Assembly: GCF_021028955.1 (NCBI RefSeq)
Contig: NZ_JAIWPE010000031.1
Span: 1-58,833 of the forward strand
From: Salipaludibacillus sp. CUR1
GTDB lineage: Bacteria > Bacillota > Bacilli > Bacillales > Salisediminibacteriaceae
Direction: 5' to 3'
DNA: 58,833 nt
In this document: positions 1-8,247 of the stretch, in pieces
Position numbering within the stretch: the first letter of the stretch is position 1
How the letters are laid out: each line of letters starts with the position of its first letter
Notes under the pieces: model-generated
Database searches by the model: none
The model's input: the letters and a program-made list of their open reading frames with translations, nothing else
Told to the model about the DNA's origin: nothing
Translations under genes and position numbers: made by a program

Positions 1-19
1 GGATCAAACTCTCCATAAA
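1..19 (-). rRNA. 16S rRNA, 5' end only
   Basis: The reverse complement of the first bases reads TTTATGGAGAGTTTGATCC, which is the conserved start of Bacillales 16S rRNA. Only about 19 bases lie in the window and the gene continues leftwards. In B. subtilis an rrn operon also follows ygxA, so the context agrees. Confidence 0.9.
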
Positions 20-151
20 AGAGTTCGATGTCTCTGACATCAAAATAAAAATAATTCATTGACGGGATATTTAAATATCCCTCTTCGCTTGGCTTTTTGT
101 TTAGTTTTCAAAGGTCAAAACACTCAAAGTCGTTTTTTAGCGACTTTTTAA
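20..151 (-). other. rrn operon leader region
   Basis: This transcribed leader lies between the rrn promoter and mature 16S. It contains a short hairpin near its 5' end (AAGTCG pairing with CGACTT, about 127-146) and a CCTTTGAAAACTAAAC stretch of the kind usual in Bacillales rRNA leaders. The roles in antitermination or RNase III processing are inferred from the family. Confidence 0.55.
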
Positions 152-180
152 GTATAACACCCAACAAACTCATTAGTCAA
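152..180 (-). promoter_or_regulatory. rRNA promoter (SigA type)
   Basis: On the minus strand a -35 TTGACT (175-180) and a -10 TTATAC (152-157) are separated by exactly 17 bp. The promoter faces the 16S gene, with a start site near 146. This is a near-consensus housekeeping promoter, as expected for rRNA. Confidence 0.75.
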
Positions 181-583
181 CATTTTTTTAAAAGTTTTTT
201 GTGAGCTGCTGTAGCCGCTCTGCAGCGACAAGAAATAATATACCATGATTTAAATTAAGAAAGCAACCCTTTTTTTAAAAAAAGTGTATAAAAACAATAA
301 AACTGCGCAAGCTCAACTATTCAATGTTTTCTTCTCCTGCAGACTCCTTCCATTATACAATAAAATTAACGTCTCAAAAACCTTCTTACGAAAGCCTTTC
401 CCTTCATTATATAATTGCCCATCTCATACTCACTATTAATTTTCCCTGTCTCTACCTCTCTCCTGGAGATAAACCCTTCAATGTTTCGCCAGCCTCTTTG
501 CGACTTTCACAACACTGCAGTCTCGACGAAGTCGGAAATATTATTTTATATCAACAATAAATAATTGTCAGGAGTAATAAAAA
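181..583. other. intergenic region without a convincing gene
   Basis: About 400 bases lie between the rrn promoter and the ygxA terminator. A 78-codon open frame at 324-560 has no ribosome binding site and a low-complexity product, and I do not consider it a gene. An A/T-rich stretch upstream of the rrn promoter could act as an UP element. Nothing else is evident. Confidence 0.4.
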
Positions 584-611
584 GAATCCGGCCCCTACTG
601 CTGCCGAATTC
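584..611 (-). terminator. terminator of ygxA
   Basis: On the minus strand GAATTCGG pairs with CCGGATTC (one G-U pair), followed by TTTTTATTA. It lies 12 bases past the ygxA stop codon. Confidence 0.65.
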
Positions 612-623
612 CCAATCAGACAT

Positions 624-1502
624 TTATATTAAAGAACGGCTCGGTACGTACTGGCGGTGATAAATCGATTTTCCTTTCGTTTCCTCTTTCACTACATCTA
701 TGTAGCCTTTTTGAACCAAATACTCCACCAGAATACTTAAATCAAGAGAATAATCATGTATTTGTAATTGTTCTTTCAGTTCCTGTATCGTCCACGGTGT
801 CTGTTTCGACTGCATTAAATCGATCAGATGGGCACTTCCCATCTTTGTTTTTGTCATCAGTTCAAATTCATTTGCAATAATTAGAAGCTCGAGCCTTTTT
901 TCTATCGACTCCGCTCCGGTTACAAGTTCAGAGTATAGTTTATGTATTTCAGGCTCGATTTTTTTTACCTGCTGCCAAACTGTGACTTCCGGATAAAACC
1001 CGTGTTCAATGACAGATAACCTTGCAAGATGATGAAGGGCGTGTACGATCTGATTGTACGAGTCAAGGTAGTGACCTTCGTAAAAGAGAGCCTTCCCATC
1101 TTTAAAGCGGCGGATTAACTTCGAAAATTCTACCCCAATCTTTATTTGCCGCTCCTCGTATGGAAATTCCATCATTTGTTTTCTGAAACCCTTCATATAT
1201 TCATTACGGTCGTAAAGCAGTCTGCCGTTTACAAGCCAATCCACTACACGACGGTTTGAACTGTTCAGCAGCCAGTCATGCAGCTGTGTTGTATTGACTA
1301 AATGCATCGCTACTTTATAGCCGGTATATTCATAATGTTTAATTTCCCAATTAGGCTTGCTTTCATCTAATATAACAAGCAGGACAACATCAAAATAATC
1401 TGTATTGGCATCATCGTTCCTCCTTTTTTCTGTGAACAATATGCCTAATGTGTGTTTATCACTCGTGCGGTCCTGATATAATTGCCGTAATAGATCATCC
1501 AT
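624..1502 (-). CDS. ygxA: YgxA-like nucleotidyltransferase-fold protein
   Basis: This 292-residue protein matches the YgxA type by size and position: between ygzB/perR and an rrn operon, as in B. subtilis. The family is described as nucleotidyltransferase-like and has no established substrate. The N-terminal half looks like a substrate-binding or NTase-like domain. The C-terminal part (about residues 215-290) is helical and basic and could be a winged helix. No signal peptide or membrane segment is visible. The gene has its own terminator and is divergent from ygzB. The function is not known to me. Confidence 0.75.
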   Translation of the reverse strand: MDDLLRQLYQDRTSDKHTLGILFTEKRRNDDANTDYFDVVLLVILDESKPNWEIKHYEYTGYKVAMHLVNTTQLHDWLLNSSNRRVVDWLVNGRLLYDRNEYMKGFRKQMMEFPYEERQIKIGVEFSKLIRRFKDGKALFYEGHYLDSYNQIVHALHHLARLSVIEHGFYPEVTVWQQVKKIEPEIHKLYSELVTGAESIEKRLELLIIANEFELMTKTKMGSAHLIDLMQSKQTPWTIQELKEQLQIHDYSLDLSILVEYLVQKGYIDVVKEETKGKSIYHRQYVPSRSLI

Positions 1503-1700
1503 TCATTTAATCCTCCTCTTACCTCTTAAGTGGACTCATAGGAGTCACTGACCCACAAGGCCTTTCCGCTCAACCATCCCCTCTGTAAGCGGCAAACCTC
1601 TTTTCTTCTTTTCGACGCCTTGCTTAAAATCCCTCTTTTATTATTAATAAACTTTCATTAAGTCATCGGTAATTGTTATCTATTCTCCGATTCACGATTG

Positions 1701-1709
1701 TGATATAAT
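1701..1709 (+). promoter_or_regulatory. extended -10 promoter for ygzB
   Basis: TGATATAAT is a perfect TGNTATAAT extended -10. No good -35 lies 17 bp upstream, which is typical for this promoter class. The AGGAGG ribosome binding site and the ygzB ATG follow within 30 bases. Confidence 0.55.
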
Positions 1710-1731
1710 TTTTCCTCAGGAGGCGTTTTAT

Positions 1732-2091
1732 ATGGGTGTGAAATATTCTAATAAAATTAATAAAATCAGAACGTTTGCGCTGGTGCTGATATTTGCCGGG
1801 ATCGTTATTATGTATTTAGGCTTATTCTTTCAAACAAGCCCGATTGCTATGACTTTATTTATGTTACTGGGCTTTTTAGCAATCATCGCAAGTACAGTGA
1901 TTTACTTCTGGATCGGGATGCTCTCTTCAAAGACAGTCCAGGTCCAATGCCCCGAATGCGGCAAATATACAAAAATGCTGGGCCGGGTCGATGCATGTAT
2001 GTACTGCAATGAGCCGCTGACTCTGGACAAATCTCTCGAAGGCAAAGAATTTGATGAGAAATATAATCGTAAAAAAGGCAAAGGAGACTGA
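1732..2091 (+). CDS. ygzB: YgzB family membrane protein (UPF0295)
   Basis: A 119-residue protein with two predicted membrane helices (about residues 14-34 and 40-62). They are followed by a cytoplasmic zinc-ribbon-like segment with two Cys pairs (CPEC and CMYC, around residues 73-95) and a Lys-rich tail. Length, topology and Cys motifs fit UPF0295/YgzB, whose function is unknown. The ATG is well supported by AGGAGG upstream. It sits next to perR as in B. subtilis. The last codons lie inside its own terminator stem. Confidence 0.85.
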   Translation: MGVKYSNKINKIRTFALVLIFAGIVIMYLGLFFQTSPIAMTLFMLLGFLAIIASTVIYFWIGMLSSKTVQVQCPECGKYTKMLGRVDACMYCNEPLTLDKSLEGKEFDEKYNRKKGKGD

Positions 2092-2106
2092 GTCCCTTTG
2101 CCTTTT
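2073..2106 (+). terminator. terminator of ygzB
   Basis: A 12-bp perfect stem (AAAAGGCAAAGG with CCTTTGCCTTTT) overlaps the stop codon and ends in T-rich sequence. Confidence 0.8.
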
Positions 2107-2157
2107 AGTTTGGCAGCCGTCTATAAAAAACATACTTGAAAGCCCTCAAAAAAAATA

Positions 2158-2184
2158 AAGCCGGAAGCTCAAAGCTCCAGGCTT
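2158..2184 (-). terminator. terminator of perR
   Basis: On the minus strand AAGCC-GGAGCT pairs with AGCTTCC-GGCTT, followed by TTATTTTTTTT. It begins 4 bases after the perR stop codon. Confidence 0.7.
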
Positions 2185-2187
2185 AAA

Positions 2188-2625
2188 TTAATGTTTTTTG
2201 TTATTTTGGCAATCGGTACATGTGCCGTAGATCTCCATACGGTGATTAAATACGTTAAACCCGGTTACATGCTCGGCAAGAGTTTCCACTTCATCCAGAC
2301 CTGGATAATGAAAGTCAACTATTTTGCCGCACTCATCGCAAATCACATGGTAATGATCAGACGTATTACTGTCAAATCTGCTCGAAGAGTCCCCGTAAGT
2401 TAACTCCCTAACCAACCCGACTTCTTTAAACACACGCAGGTTGTTGTACACAGTCGCCACACTCATATTCGGAAATTTCCCTTCAAGTGCTTTGTAAATA
2501 TCATCCGCAGTCGGATGTGTACGGGCACTGAAAAGGAACTCCAAAATCGCATGACGTTGAGGTGTCATTCGAACTTTTGTATTTTTTAATGAATGCAAAG
2601 CCTCTTGAAGTCGTTGATTTTCCAT
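2188..2625 (-). CDS. perR: PerR, peroxide-sensing Fur-family repressor
   Basis: Starting at the ATG at 2625, preceded by AGAGGTG, the protein is 145 residues, the same as B. subtilis PerR. A GTG nine bases upstream overlaps the ribosome binding site and is less likely. The regulatory metal ligands are all present at family positions: H37, D85, H91, H93 and D104. H37 and H91 are the residues oxidised by peroxide in the Fe form. The structural zinc Cys pairs (C96/C99 and C136/C139 region) are also present. An N-terminal winged helix binds DNA. PerR represses peroxide-defence, iron-storage and haem genes; gsaB and bcp lie nearby. Two candidate PerR boxes upstream suggest autoregulation. Confidence 0.93.
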   Translation of the reverse strand: MENQRLQEALHSLKNTKVRMTPQRHAILEFLFSARTHPTADDIYKALEGKFPNMSVATVYNNLRVFKEVGLVRELTYGDSSSRFDSNTSDHYHVICDECGKIVDFHYPGLDEVETLAEHVTGFNVFNHRMEIYGTCTDCQNNKKH

Positions 2626-2671
2626 TGATTTCACCTCTTCTGCTTGAAACTTACTGTCTGATTATTTCCAA

Positions 2672-2686
2672 ATAGGATAATTATAA
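2672..2686. promoter_or_regulatory. candidate PerR box 1
   Basis: ATAGGATAATTATAA matches TTATAATNATTATAA at 11 of 14 defined positions, with one perfect half-site. It lies about 50 bases upstream of the perR start. The match was counted by eye. Confidence 0.4.
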
Positions 2687-2708
2687 GCTACAAGTAAGCA
2701 TTATTACT

Positions 2709-2723
2709 TTATAATATTTACAA
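2709..2723. promoter_or_regulatory. candidate PerR box 2
   Basis: TTATAATATTTACAA matches TTATAATNATTATAA at 12 of 14 defined positions, with a perfect left half-site. It lies about 85 bases upstream of the perR start, in the likely promoter region. PerR autoregulation is established in B. subtilis; binding here is inferred. Confidence 0.5.
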
Positions 2724-2833
2724 TCAGTATACCTAATACTCACAATTACTGTCAATAAAAACAACATATCTAATGTATTATGTTTAATTAATTGTCATAC
2801 AAAATTCAGTAACTTACCAAACTCTGTAAACTC

Positions 2834-3130
2834 CTATTTTTGCTGAAAGAAAGGCAAGCTGTCTTTTACATCTATTAAAAATGACGTATACCGGCCAGCT
2901 GTTTCTTTAGACTTACCCTTTTTCTTTTCATATGCCAGGCAGATATCTCTCATAGTTTCCTGTAAATTTCCGATATCTTCTTCTGATATACCTATCAAAA
3001 ACGTGGTGCTGCCCCGCTTCATAAAACCTCCGCTGCTGGCTAACTCTGTCATTCTGTAGCTTTTACTTTTCAGACCTTCTTCCATCGCGTCGCGGTACCT
3101 GTTCTGAACTACGCAAATCATCAGTTTCAT
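2834..3130 (-). CDS. DarA/YaaQ-like PII protein (DUF970)
   Basis: This 98-residue protein keeps the sequence skeleton of DarA/YaaQ, the c-di-AMP-binding PII-like trimer: an N-terminal MKL..VVQ strand, R.TELASSGGF around residues 27-36, then G.TTF.IG around residues 40-48. It lacks the long glycine/proline loop after the second strand found in canonical YaaQ, so it is a diverged paralogue and c-di-AMP binding is uncertain. It follows the 2-hydroxyacid dehydrogenase gene by 18 bases on the same strand, suggesting one operon and possibly a signalling or regulatory link. A canonical yaaQ would be expected elsewhere in the genome. Confidence 0.7.
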   Translation of the reverse strand: MKLMICVVQNRYRDAMEEGLKSKSYRMTELASSGGFMKRGSTTFLIGISEEDIGNLQETMRDICLAYEKKKGKSKETAGRYTSFLIDVKDSLPFFQQK

Positions 3131-3148
3131 TATCTCATCCCCTTCAGG

Positions 3149-4099
3149 CTAGTATCCTTTTTGCGGGTCAACCAGGTTGATATAATCGGCTTTAGTTCCC
3201 CTGTACACTTTCAGGTTATGTTCAAAAATCTCCAGTGCCCGCGGCTGATACTGAGGAGTAATAGCAGATATATGCGGCGTTACCGTAATTCTTTTCTCAC
3301 TCCAGAACGGATGACCTTCAGGTAAAGGCTCTTCATTGAAAACATCGAGAACAGCATGCTGAAATTCTTCTTCCTTTAAAGCGTTCAATAAATCTGTTTC
3401 ATTAATTATGTTGCCGCGACCCATATTAATAAGGATGGCATCCTCTTTCATCAGCTTAAATTCCTTTTCTGTAAATAACTGATCGGTTTCTTTTACTTTA
3501 GGAAGGACAGATACTATAAAATCGGCTTCTTTAAGAACAAGCGGTAATTGGTCAGAGGTGACAATCCGGTCAACATGATCAACTTGTTGTCCACTGCGGT
3601 TCAGGCCTATTACTGTCATGTTAAATGCTTTCGCAAGCCGGGCTATTTCCCTCCCAATAGCCCCTGTCCCCAGTAAACCAAGTGTTTTGCCATGTAATTC
3701 AGTCATACGGGGCGACCGGTCCCACGTGCCGGACTGTTCATTTTTAATAAGGGCTTTACTTTGTTTTGCGGTTTGAAGCATCATAGCTAACGCAAATTCC
3801 CCCATTGGAACTGCATGGATTCCTCTTGCACTGGTAACGGTAATCCCTCTCTTCCCGATCGCTTTCAATGGCATTCGATCAAGGCCGGCCGAAATAACCA
3901 TAATCCATTTAAGGTTCTGAGCCGAGTCGATATGAGAGTCAGTTAAATCCTCCCCGTAAGTAATAAGTATGTCTGCTATTTTAAGATCTTCATTTACTTC
4001 ATTCATATGAGTATGAAAACGAAAATCGATGTCAGGATAAGTATGCTTTAAATGATGTCTCAGATCTCTGCGTATTTTAGCTGAAGTGACTACCATCAT
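3149..4099 (-). CDS. D-2-hydroxyacid dehydrogenase, NAD(P)-dependent
   Basis: A 316-residue enzyme of the D-isomer-specific 2-hydroxyacid dehydrogenase family. The Rossmann motif GLLGTGAIG is near residue 140. The catalytic Arg is in NMGRGNIIN, the Glu in LDVFNEEPL, and the His in TPHISAI near the C terminus. These enzymes reduce 2-keto acids such as glyoxylate, hydroxypyruvate or branched keto acids; the substrate cannot be read from the sequence. No ACT domain is present, so it is not classical SerA. The start has GGAGG upstream and two adjacent ATG codons. It is the first gene of a two-gene operon with the DarA-like protein. Confidence 0.85.
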   Translation of the reverse strand: MMVVTSAKIRRDLRHHLKHTYPDIDFRFHTHMNEVNEDLKIADILITYGEDLTDSHIDSAQNLKWIMVISAGLDRMPLKAIGKRGITVTSARGIHAVPMGEFALAMMLQTAKQSKALIKNEQSGTWDRSPRMTELHGKTLGLLGTGAIGREIARLAKAFNMTVIGLNRSGQQVDHVDRIVTSDQLPLVLKEADFIVSVLPKVKETDQLFTEKEFKLMKEDAILINMGRGNIINETDLLNALKEEEFQHAVLDVFNEEPLPEGHPFWSEKRITVTPHISAITPQYQPRALEIFEHNLKVYRGTKADYINLVDPQKGY

Positions 4100-4192
4100 A
4101 CGAGCTTTTTCCTCCCCGCATTCATTTATTACCTATTATATTAACATAGGCGATAAAGTGGGAACACTTCATGGCTCCTTTCAAATAGAAAA

Positions 4193-4211
4193 GACGGAGC
4201 TGAGCTCCGTC
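4193..4211 (-). terminator. terminator, minus-strand reading
   Basis: GACGGAGC and GCTCCGTC form a perfect 8-bp stem with a 3-base loop. On the minus strand it is followed by TTTTCTATTT. It would end transcripts of the small anchored protein at 4307-4744. Confidence 0.65.
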
Positions 4212-4306
4212 CCATTCTTGAGTCAGTCTGTAAGGAGGAACAGCCGACTTGCAATATAGTATTCAATACAGACAGTTATGATTAGATTTTCCCCCAGAAA
4301 ACGGCA

Positions 4307-4744
4307 TTAATTTATTAACACACGAAAATTAAAATGTTCTGTTTTTGTTTCCCCGCTCTCCCGCCAGTTTACGACCGCTGAAGCCTGGACGGTTTCCCCT
4401 TCTATCTGTCCGCATGCCTCACATGCTTCTTCGTGCAGAAGGACACCATTAAAGTCTTCAAGTTCCAGGTCCTGATAAAAGAATCCGCCCACATCGGTTT
4501 CGGCAAAAAATTCAATGGCTGTGATTTCTTCACTAGTCATTTGCTCATTATTGGATTCAAGCCTCAGTCCGGTTTCAGCACTGTCACTTCCAATATCATT
4601 TATAAAAAATGTCGCTGTCCAGTGACTTTCAGTTACTTCATCACTTAATTCAGGCCGAAACGGTTCTTCGTAATCATCGCGCATGAAAAACATAACCCCT
4701 GCAACGATTAAACCAATTAAAATAAATGGCATTATCTGCTTCAT
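4307..4744 (-). CDS. hypothetical membrane-anchored protein
   Basis: I do not recognise this protein. From the ATG at 4744 it has 145 residues. One membrane helix (about residues 4-20) is followed by an acidic extracytoplasmic domain of about 120 residues, rich in Glu and Asp, with a CEAC pair near the C-terminal third. An ATG nine bases earlier directly abuts the GGGAG ribosome binding site and is unlikely to be used. A role in the cell envelope is inferred from topology only. Confidence 0.6.
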   Translation of the reverse strand: MKQIMPFILIGLIVAGVMFFMRDDYEEPFRPELSDEVTESHWTATFFINDIGSDSAETGLRLESNNEQMTSEEITAIEFFAETDVGGFFYQDLELEDFNGVLLHEEACEACGQIEGETVQASAVVNWRESGETKTEHFNFRVLIN

Positions 4745-4799
4745 TGCGTCCATCTCCCGTTCTTTTCGCTCATCCTTTTATAAGTTTACCAAAGGTTAA

Positions 4800-4828
4800 T
4801 TGAAATTTGTTTTAATTTTTTATATGTA
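4800..4828 (+). promoter_or_regulatory. possible promoter of the lipoprotein array
   Basis: TTGAAA (4800-4805) and TATGTA (4823-4828) are separated by 17 bp, upstream of the first lipoprotein gene. The -10 is poor, so this is a weak candidate. Confidence 0.25.
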
Positions 4829-4913
4829 CGGTGGGATGGAATAATTATTGAAGAGGGTGCCCCCCTTTCCTCCCGCATACATGTTAAAATTTTACTAAGG
4901 AGGTGCGGGGAAA

Positions 4914-5648
4914 ATGTGGGTTTTGTTAGTTATTTCTATTTTATTGATAGGATGCTCGCAGGAGCAGGAAGAAATAGCGGATTTTTCAGGCCGCGTCACA
5001 GGTCCTCCCGATAAATACGATGTTCTGCTTGTTTTAAAGGAAGACACTCTCGGCGGGGAATCAGTTAAAAACGATGTTAACAGGCACTTGCGGAGTGATT
5101 ATGAAGCTAACGCCTACAGGGTTCACCTCACCCCCTCGACAGAAATCAGTGATGCTGATGGCAGCACTATGACTGCAGGCGAAGTTGAGGATCTTCCGTA
5201 TTTATTCCTTTCAAACCGGAGAGTCGCCATTCATACGAAGGAGCCATGGGAAGAAGAATGGACTGAACTGAATCGCTATTTACGGTACCAGCCACGTTTC
5301 CTTCCTGTTTATACAGCTGATAAAATCGAACTTTCCCCTTATACTTTGGACGATTTCATCACCTTTAACTCGCCTTTAAATGACTCAAGGCTAAGTATAT
5401 TTACTTTTTATAAAAATGAAGAAGATTTAGCTTTTACCTCTGAGGCTAATGAAGAATTAAGAGAGCATTTAGGAGAAAGGGAGCGGATGACATGGGAAAG
5501 CTTTTACCTTCATTCCGGAAATCCGTTAGAGGAAGAGTTAGCGTTAGATCCCGTCACTCATTTAGTTCTCAGTCACGAAGGGAAAGAAATCATGTCAAAT
5601 GACTGGCGGGAAGTGGCAGACTATTTAAAACACCGGGAGGATGAGTGA
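4914..5648 (+). CDS. tandem lipoprotein 1
   Basis: A 244-residue putative lipoprotein with a very short signal peptide lacking basic residues and a lipobox LIGC (Cys14). The ribosome binding site AAGGAGG supports the ATG. The mature part shares an architecture with the next three proteins: a GR[VY] strand start, an acidic middle with an EA[NY]..Y motif, the conserved LPVYTADKI motif near residue 140, then a C-terminal half ending in a hydrophobic strand followed by a GKE turn. That last part recalls a thioredoxin-like fold without a CxxC. The family is unknown to me. It is the first gene of an apparent four-gene operon with almost no spacing. Confidence 0.7.
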   Translation: MWVLLVISILLIGCSQEQEEIADFSGRVTGPPDKYDVLLVLKEDTLGGESVKNDVNRHLRSDYEANAYRVHLTPSTEISDADGSTMTAGEVEDLPYLFLSNRRVAIHTKEPWEEEWTELNRYLRYQPRFLPVYTADKIELSPYTLDDFITFNSPLNDSRLSIFTFYKNEEDLAFTSEANEELREHLGERERMTWESFYLHSGNPLEEELALDPVTHLVLSHEGKEIMSNDWREVADYLKHREDE

Positions 5649-6431
5649 GTGATGAAAAAAACAGCGGTCGCCGGGGGCCTGCTTTTAATAGCCAGTCTGG
5701 CGGGATGCTCAGAAATGACTGATGAAGAAGAGTTTCAGGCTGATGTCAAAGGACAGGCCATCAGCACTAATTTTCCGGCTGGCTATTTCCACTTGTTTGT
5801 AAAAGATTCATTTTCTGACCATATCAGTTTCCAGAATATGAGAGGTTTAGATAATGACTACGAAACAGAGATTTATTTAATTGCACTGACTGAAGACACG
5901 GCTATCTATCATAGTAACTTTGAAAACGCCCAGTCTTATAAAGAACTGCCAGAAGATTCTTTGTACGTAGGCAATGAAATAGAAATTAATTTTAAAGAAG
6001 ACTTCTCCCCTCTCATGCAAAAGAAAAGCACAGATTATGAGGATATTTTAGCTCTGAATCCCGTCTATACTGCAAACGAAATTTTCATTCATGATATGAC
6101 TCTGTCTGATGTAAAAAAGCTTCACAGCCCTGAAAAAGGAAAAGCAGCTATAACTGTGTTGGATAAAGAGGCCTATCCGGTCACATCAGAAGTTCCGATT
6201 ATGAAGCAGATTAATGAGTTACGGGAAAAAAGAGAGTTAAATTTATCTGTAAGGGATTATTCCGTCAGCGGTATGTATCTTCATGAGGCCTATTTTGATG
6301 TTGAAGAACTTGATTTCAGCTATGAACCCACTTACTTATTTACGACCGGCGACGGCGATATAAAGACTACCGGTGACCAGGACGAAGCGGTAGAATGGCT
6401 TCGCGTTTTCGGCGAGAAAAACGATGGTTAA
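5649..6431 (+). CDS. tandem lipoprotein 2
   Basis: A 260-residue paralogue of the neighbouring lipoproteins with signal peptide KKTAVAGG and lipobox LAGC near residue 20. Translation starts at GTG 5649 or ATG 5652, right after the preceding stop; GGAGG lies inside the end of the upstream gene. The shared LNPVYTANEI motif is near residue 137. It is the most diverged member in the C-terminal half. It overlaps the next gene by 8 bases, indicating translational coupling. Function unknown. Confidence 0.7.
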   Translation: MMKKTAVAGGLLLIASLAGCSEMTDEEEFQADVKGQAISTNFPAGYFHLFVKDSFSDHISFQNMRGLDNDYETEIYLIALTEDTAIYHSNFENAQSYKELPEDSLYVGNEIEINFKEDFSPLMQKKSTDYEDILALNPVYTANEIFIHDMTLSDVKKLHSPEKGKAAITVLDKEAYPVTSEVPIMKQINELREKRELNLSVRDYSVSGMYLHEAYFDVEELDFSYEPTYLFTTGDGDIKTTGDQDEAVEWLRVFGEKNDG

Positions 6432-7239
6432 CCTCTGGCCAGTTTTTAAACCAGCTGCCGTTTTGCTTATATTACTGTTATCTGGAGGCTGTAACGGTGA
6501 AGATGAACACACGGAAGAAGATTACGATATTCATGGAAGATACATGCACACATCTTCTATAGACGGGGCGTTCATGCTGTTTGCGGAAGATAACTTGTCA
6601 GGAAATGTTTATAAGTATATCCCGAGCCTTCCCTATGATCTTCCTGCAGACTATAAAGCAGAAGCTTACCGGATTCATATCAGTAAAGACACCATTTTTG
6701 CCGATGCTGAAACAGGTCAGGAAATGACTTATTCAGAAGTAACCTTACCGTTCCACTGGCCAAATCAGAAAGTGTCTGTAAAAACAGCGGAAGAGTTTAA
6801 GCCCCGGATACAGGCATACGACAGGCATATATTCCATGAAACGAGACTTCTGCCCGTTTATACAGCTGAAAAGATATTTTCCTATTCTTATACTAAGGAA
6901 GATTTCATTGACGTCCACTCTCCTTTAATTGAAGACCATTATATATTATTTTTATTTGACGACTCTTTTGACAGGGAGTATTTAGGAATTTTAAACGAGT
7001 ATGCGGCACATCATGAGGTGCGTCACCATCTGTTTATAGATATCAGACACGGAAACCCCGGTTACTTTACTGACTTTTTAAACGTAAATGACCAGCCTGC
7101 CTACCTGATCCTTTCAAAGAAAGGGATGAAATTAAAAACCAGCCAGTGGAATGATATCCACGATTTCTTTCAAAACCGTAAAGGCATGGGAATTCCCCGG
7201 GAAGGAGATACAGGCTGGCGCGAGCTATTAAACAACTGA
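6424..7239 (+). CDS. tandem lipoprotein 3
   Basis: A 271-residue paralogue with signal peptide and lipobox LSGGC (Cys near residue 23). It shows the common blocks: GRY near residue 38, EAYRIH near residue 80, LPVYTAEKI near residue 144, and YLILSKKG near residue 230. No strong ribosome binding site precedes its ATG, which overlaps the stop of gene 2, so it probably depends on reinitiation. The C-terminal half is compatible with a thioredoxin-like fold with no active-site Cys. Function unknown. Confidence 0.7.
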   Translation: MVNLWPVFKPAAVLLILLLSGGCNGEDEHTEEDYDIHGRYMHTSSIDGAFMLFAEDNLSGNVYKYIPSLPYDLPADYKAEAYRIHISKDTIFADAETGQEMTYSEVTLPFHWPNQKVSVKTAEEFKPRIQAYDRHIFHETRLLPVYTAEKIFSYSYTKEDFIDVHSPLIEDHYILFLFDDSFDREYLGILNEYAAHHEVRHHLFIDIRHGNPGYFTDFLNVNDQPAYLILSKKGMKLKTSQWNDIHDFFQNRKGMGIPREGDTGWRELLNN

Positions 7240-7256
7240 AGGAGATCTGTTTAGTT

Positions 7257-8048
7257 ATGAAACGGTTTATTTTAGTGCCATGGCTGTTAATGATTTTAAC
7301 TGCCGGCGCTTGCGGGGGAGTAGAAGATAATAACGAGAAAGTTCAAGTAATTGAAGGCCGGTATGCTTTCGGCAGCTACCCTGAGCTCGGCTTATTAATG
7401 TTTTTTGTGGAGGATACTTTTGCGGGAAAAGACTATACCTATTTGTACAATGACCGGGATATAGACTTGAATGCCTATAAAACGGAAGCTTACCTGCTGA
7501 ACGTAACAGATGAGACCCAATTTTTAGACGCTGCATCCAGCGAAGAAATCCATCCGGCAGAAGGCACCTATCCTTTCGAATACGCAAACCAGCGGATGAA
7601 AGTGGAAGTAGGAACTGAATTTGAGCGGAAGTGGACAGAGGCCTCCCATCATATTTCTTATCAAAACGCCCTTCTGCCAATTGTGAAAGCTGAAAAAATT
7701 TACATAGAACCTTACTCAAGCAGCGATTATATCAGTTTTATTAAACCGGAAGATAACCGATTTATTTACTTTATAAAAGAGGAGTCGTACGACGATGCTT
7801 ATTGGCGCAGATTGATGCTCCTGTCAGAAAGCCTGCATCATGACAAAGACGTGTATTTAGATGTCCGCTATATGCCAAACGACCAGGTTATCGACTATTT
7901 GGAGATGGACGAGCCTTCTGAATATGTCATTGTCTCTTCCGAAGGCGAATTAATGAGGAGTTCAGACAGAGAAACAGCTGAAACTTTTCTGGAAGCGGAA
8001 CTGGGAGTGAAGTTTCCTGAAGAAGGCGCAGAAAATGACCAGTGGTGA
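7257..8048 (+). CDS. tandem lipoprotein 4
   Basis: A 263-residue paralogue with a basic signal peptide start (MKR) and lipobox TAGAC (Cys19). It has its own AAGGAG site 17 bases after gene 3. The shared blocks are GRYAFG, EAYLLN, NQRMKV, LPIVKAEKI (near residue 141) and EYVIVSSEG. It is closest to gene 3. The array is not part of the B. subtilis gene order between bcp and perR, so it is an insertion or lineage-specific expansion. Function unknown. Confidence 0.7.
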   Translation: MKRFILVPWLLMILTAGACGGVEDNNEKVQVIEGRYAFGSYPELGLLMFFVEDTFAGKDYTYLYNDRDIDLNAYKTEAYLLNVTDETQFLDAASSEEIHPAEGTYPFEYANQRMKVEVGTEFERKWTEASHHISYQNALLPIVKAEKIYIEPYSSSDYISFIKPEDNRFIYFIKEESYDDAYWRRLMLLSESLHHDKDVYLDVRYMPNDQVIDYLEMDEPSEYVIVSSEGELMRSSDRETAETFLEAELGVKFPEEGAENDQW

Positions 8049-8199
8049 TTAATTGAGGCAAAATGTGACCGTTCCTACTTAAGTCGGAAATGAATTTTTC
8101 AGCTGAAATGTTTTTTAATGTTCGGTCGGTTTTTTAAAAGCTGGCTGGATGGGAATAAGGCGGGATGAATGGGAAGCAGGACATGCAGGCATATAAAAA

Positions 8200-8224
8200 G
8201 CCGCCTGTGTTTGAACCAGGCGGC
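8200..8224 (-). terminator. terminator of bcp
   Basis: GCCGCCTG and CAGGCGGC form a perfect 8-bp stem. On the minus strand it is followed by TTTTTAT. It lies 24 bases after the bcp stop. Confidence 0.8.
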
Positions 8225-8247
8225 AGGTGGATTCTAATCAGCTGTAA

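Noticed and set aside
324-560. 78-codon ORF between rrn promoter and ygxA
   Set aside because: No ribosome binding site, no recognisable features and unusual composition.
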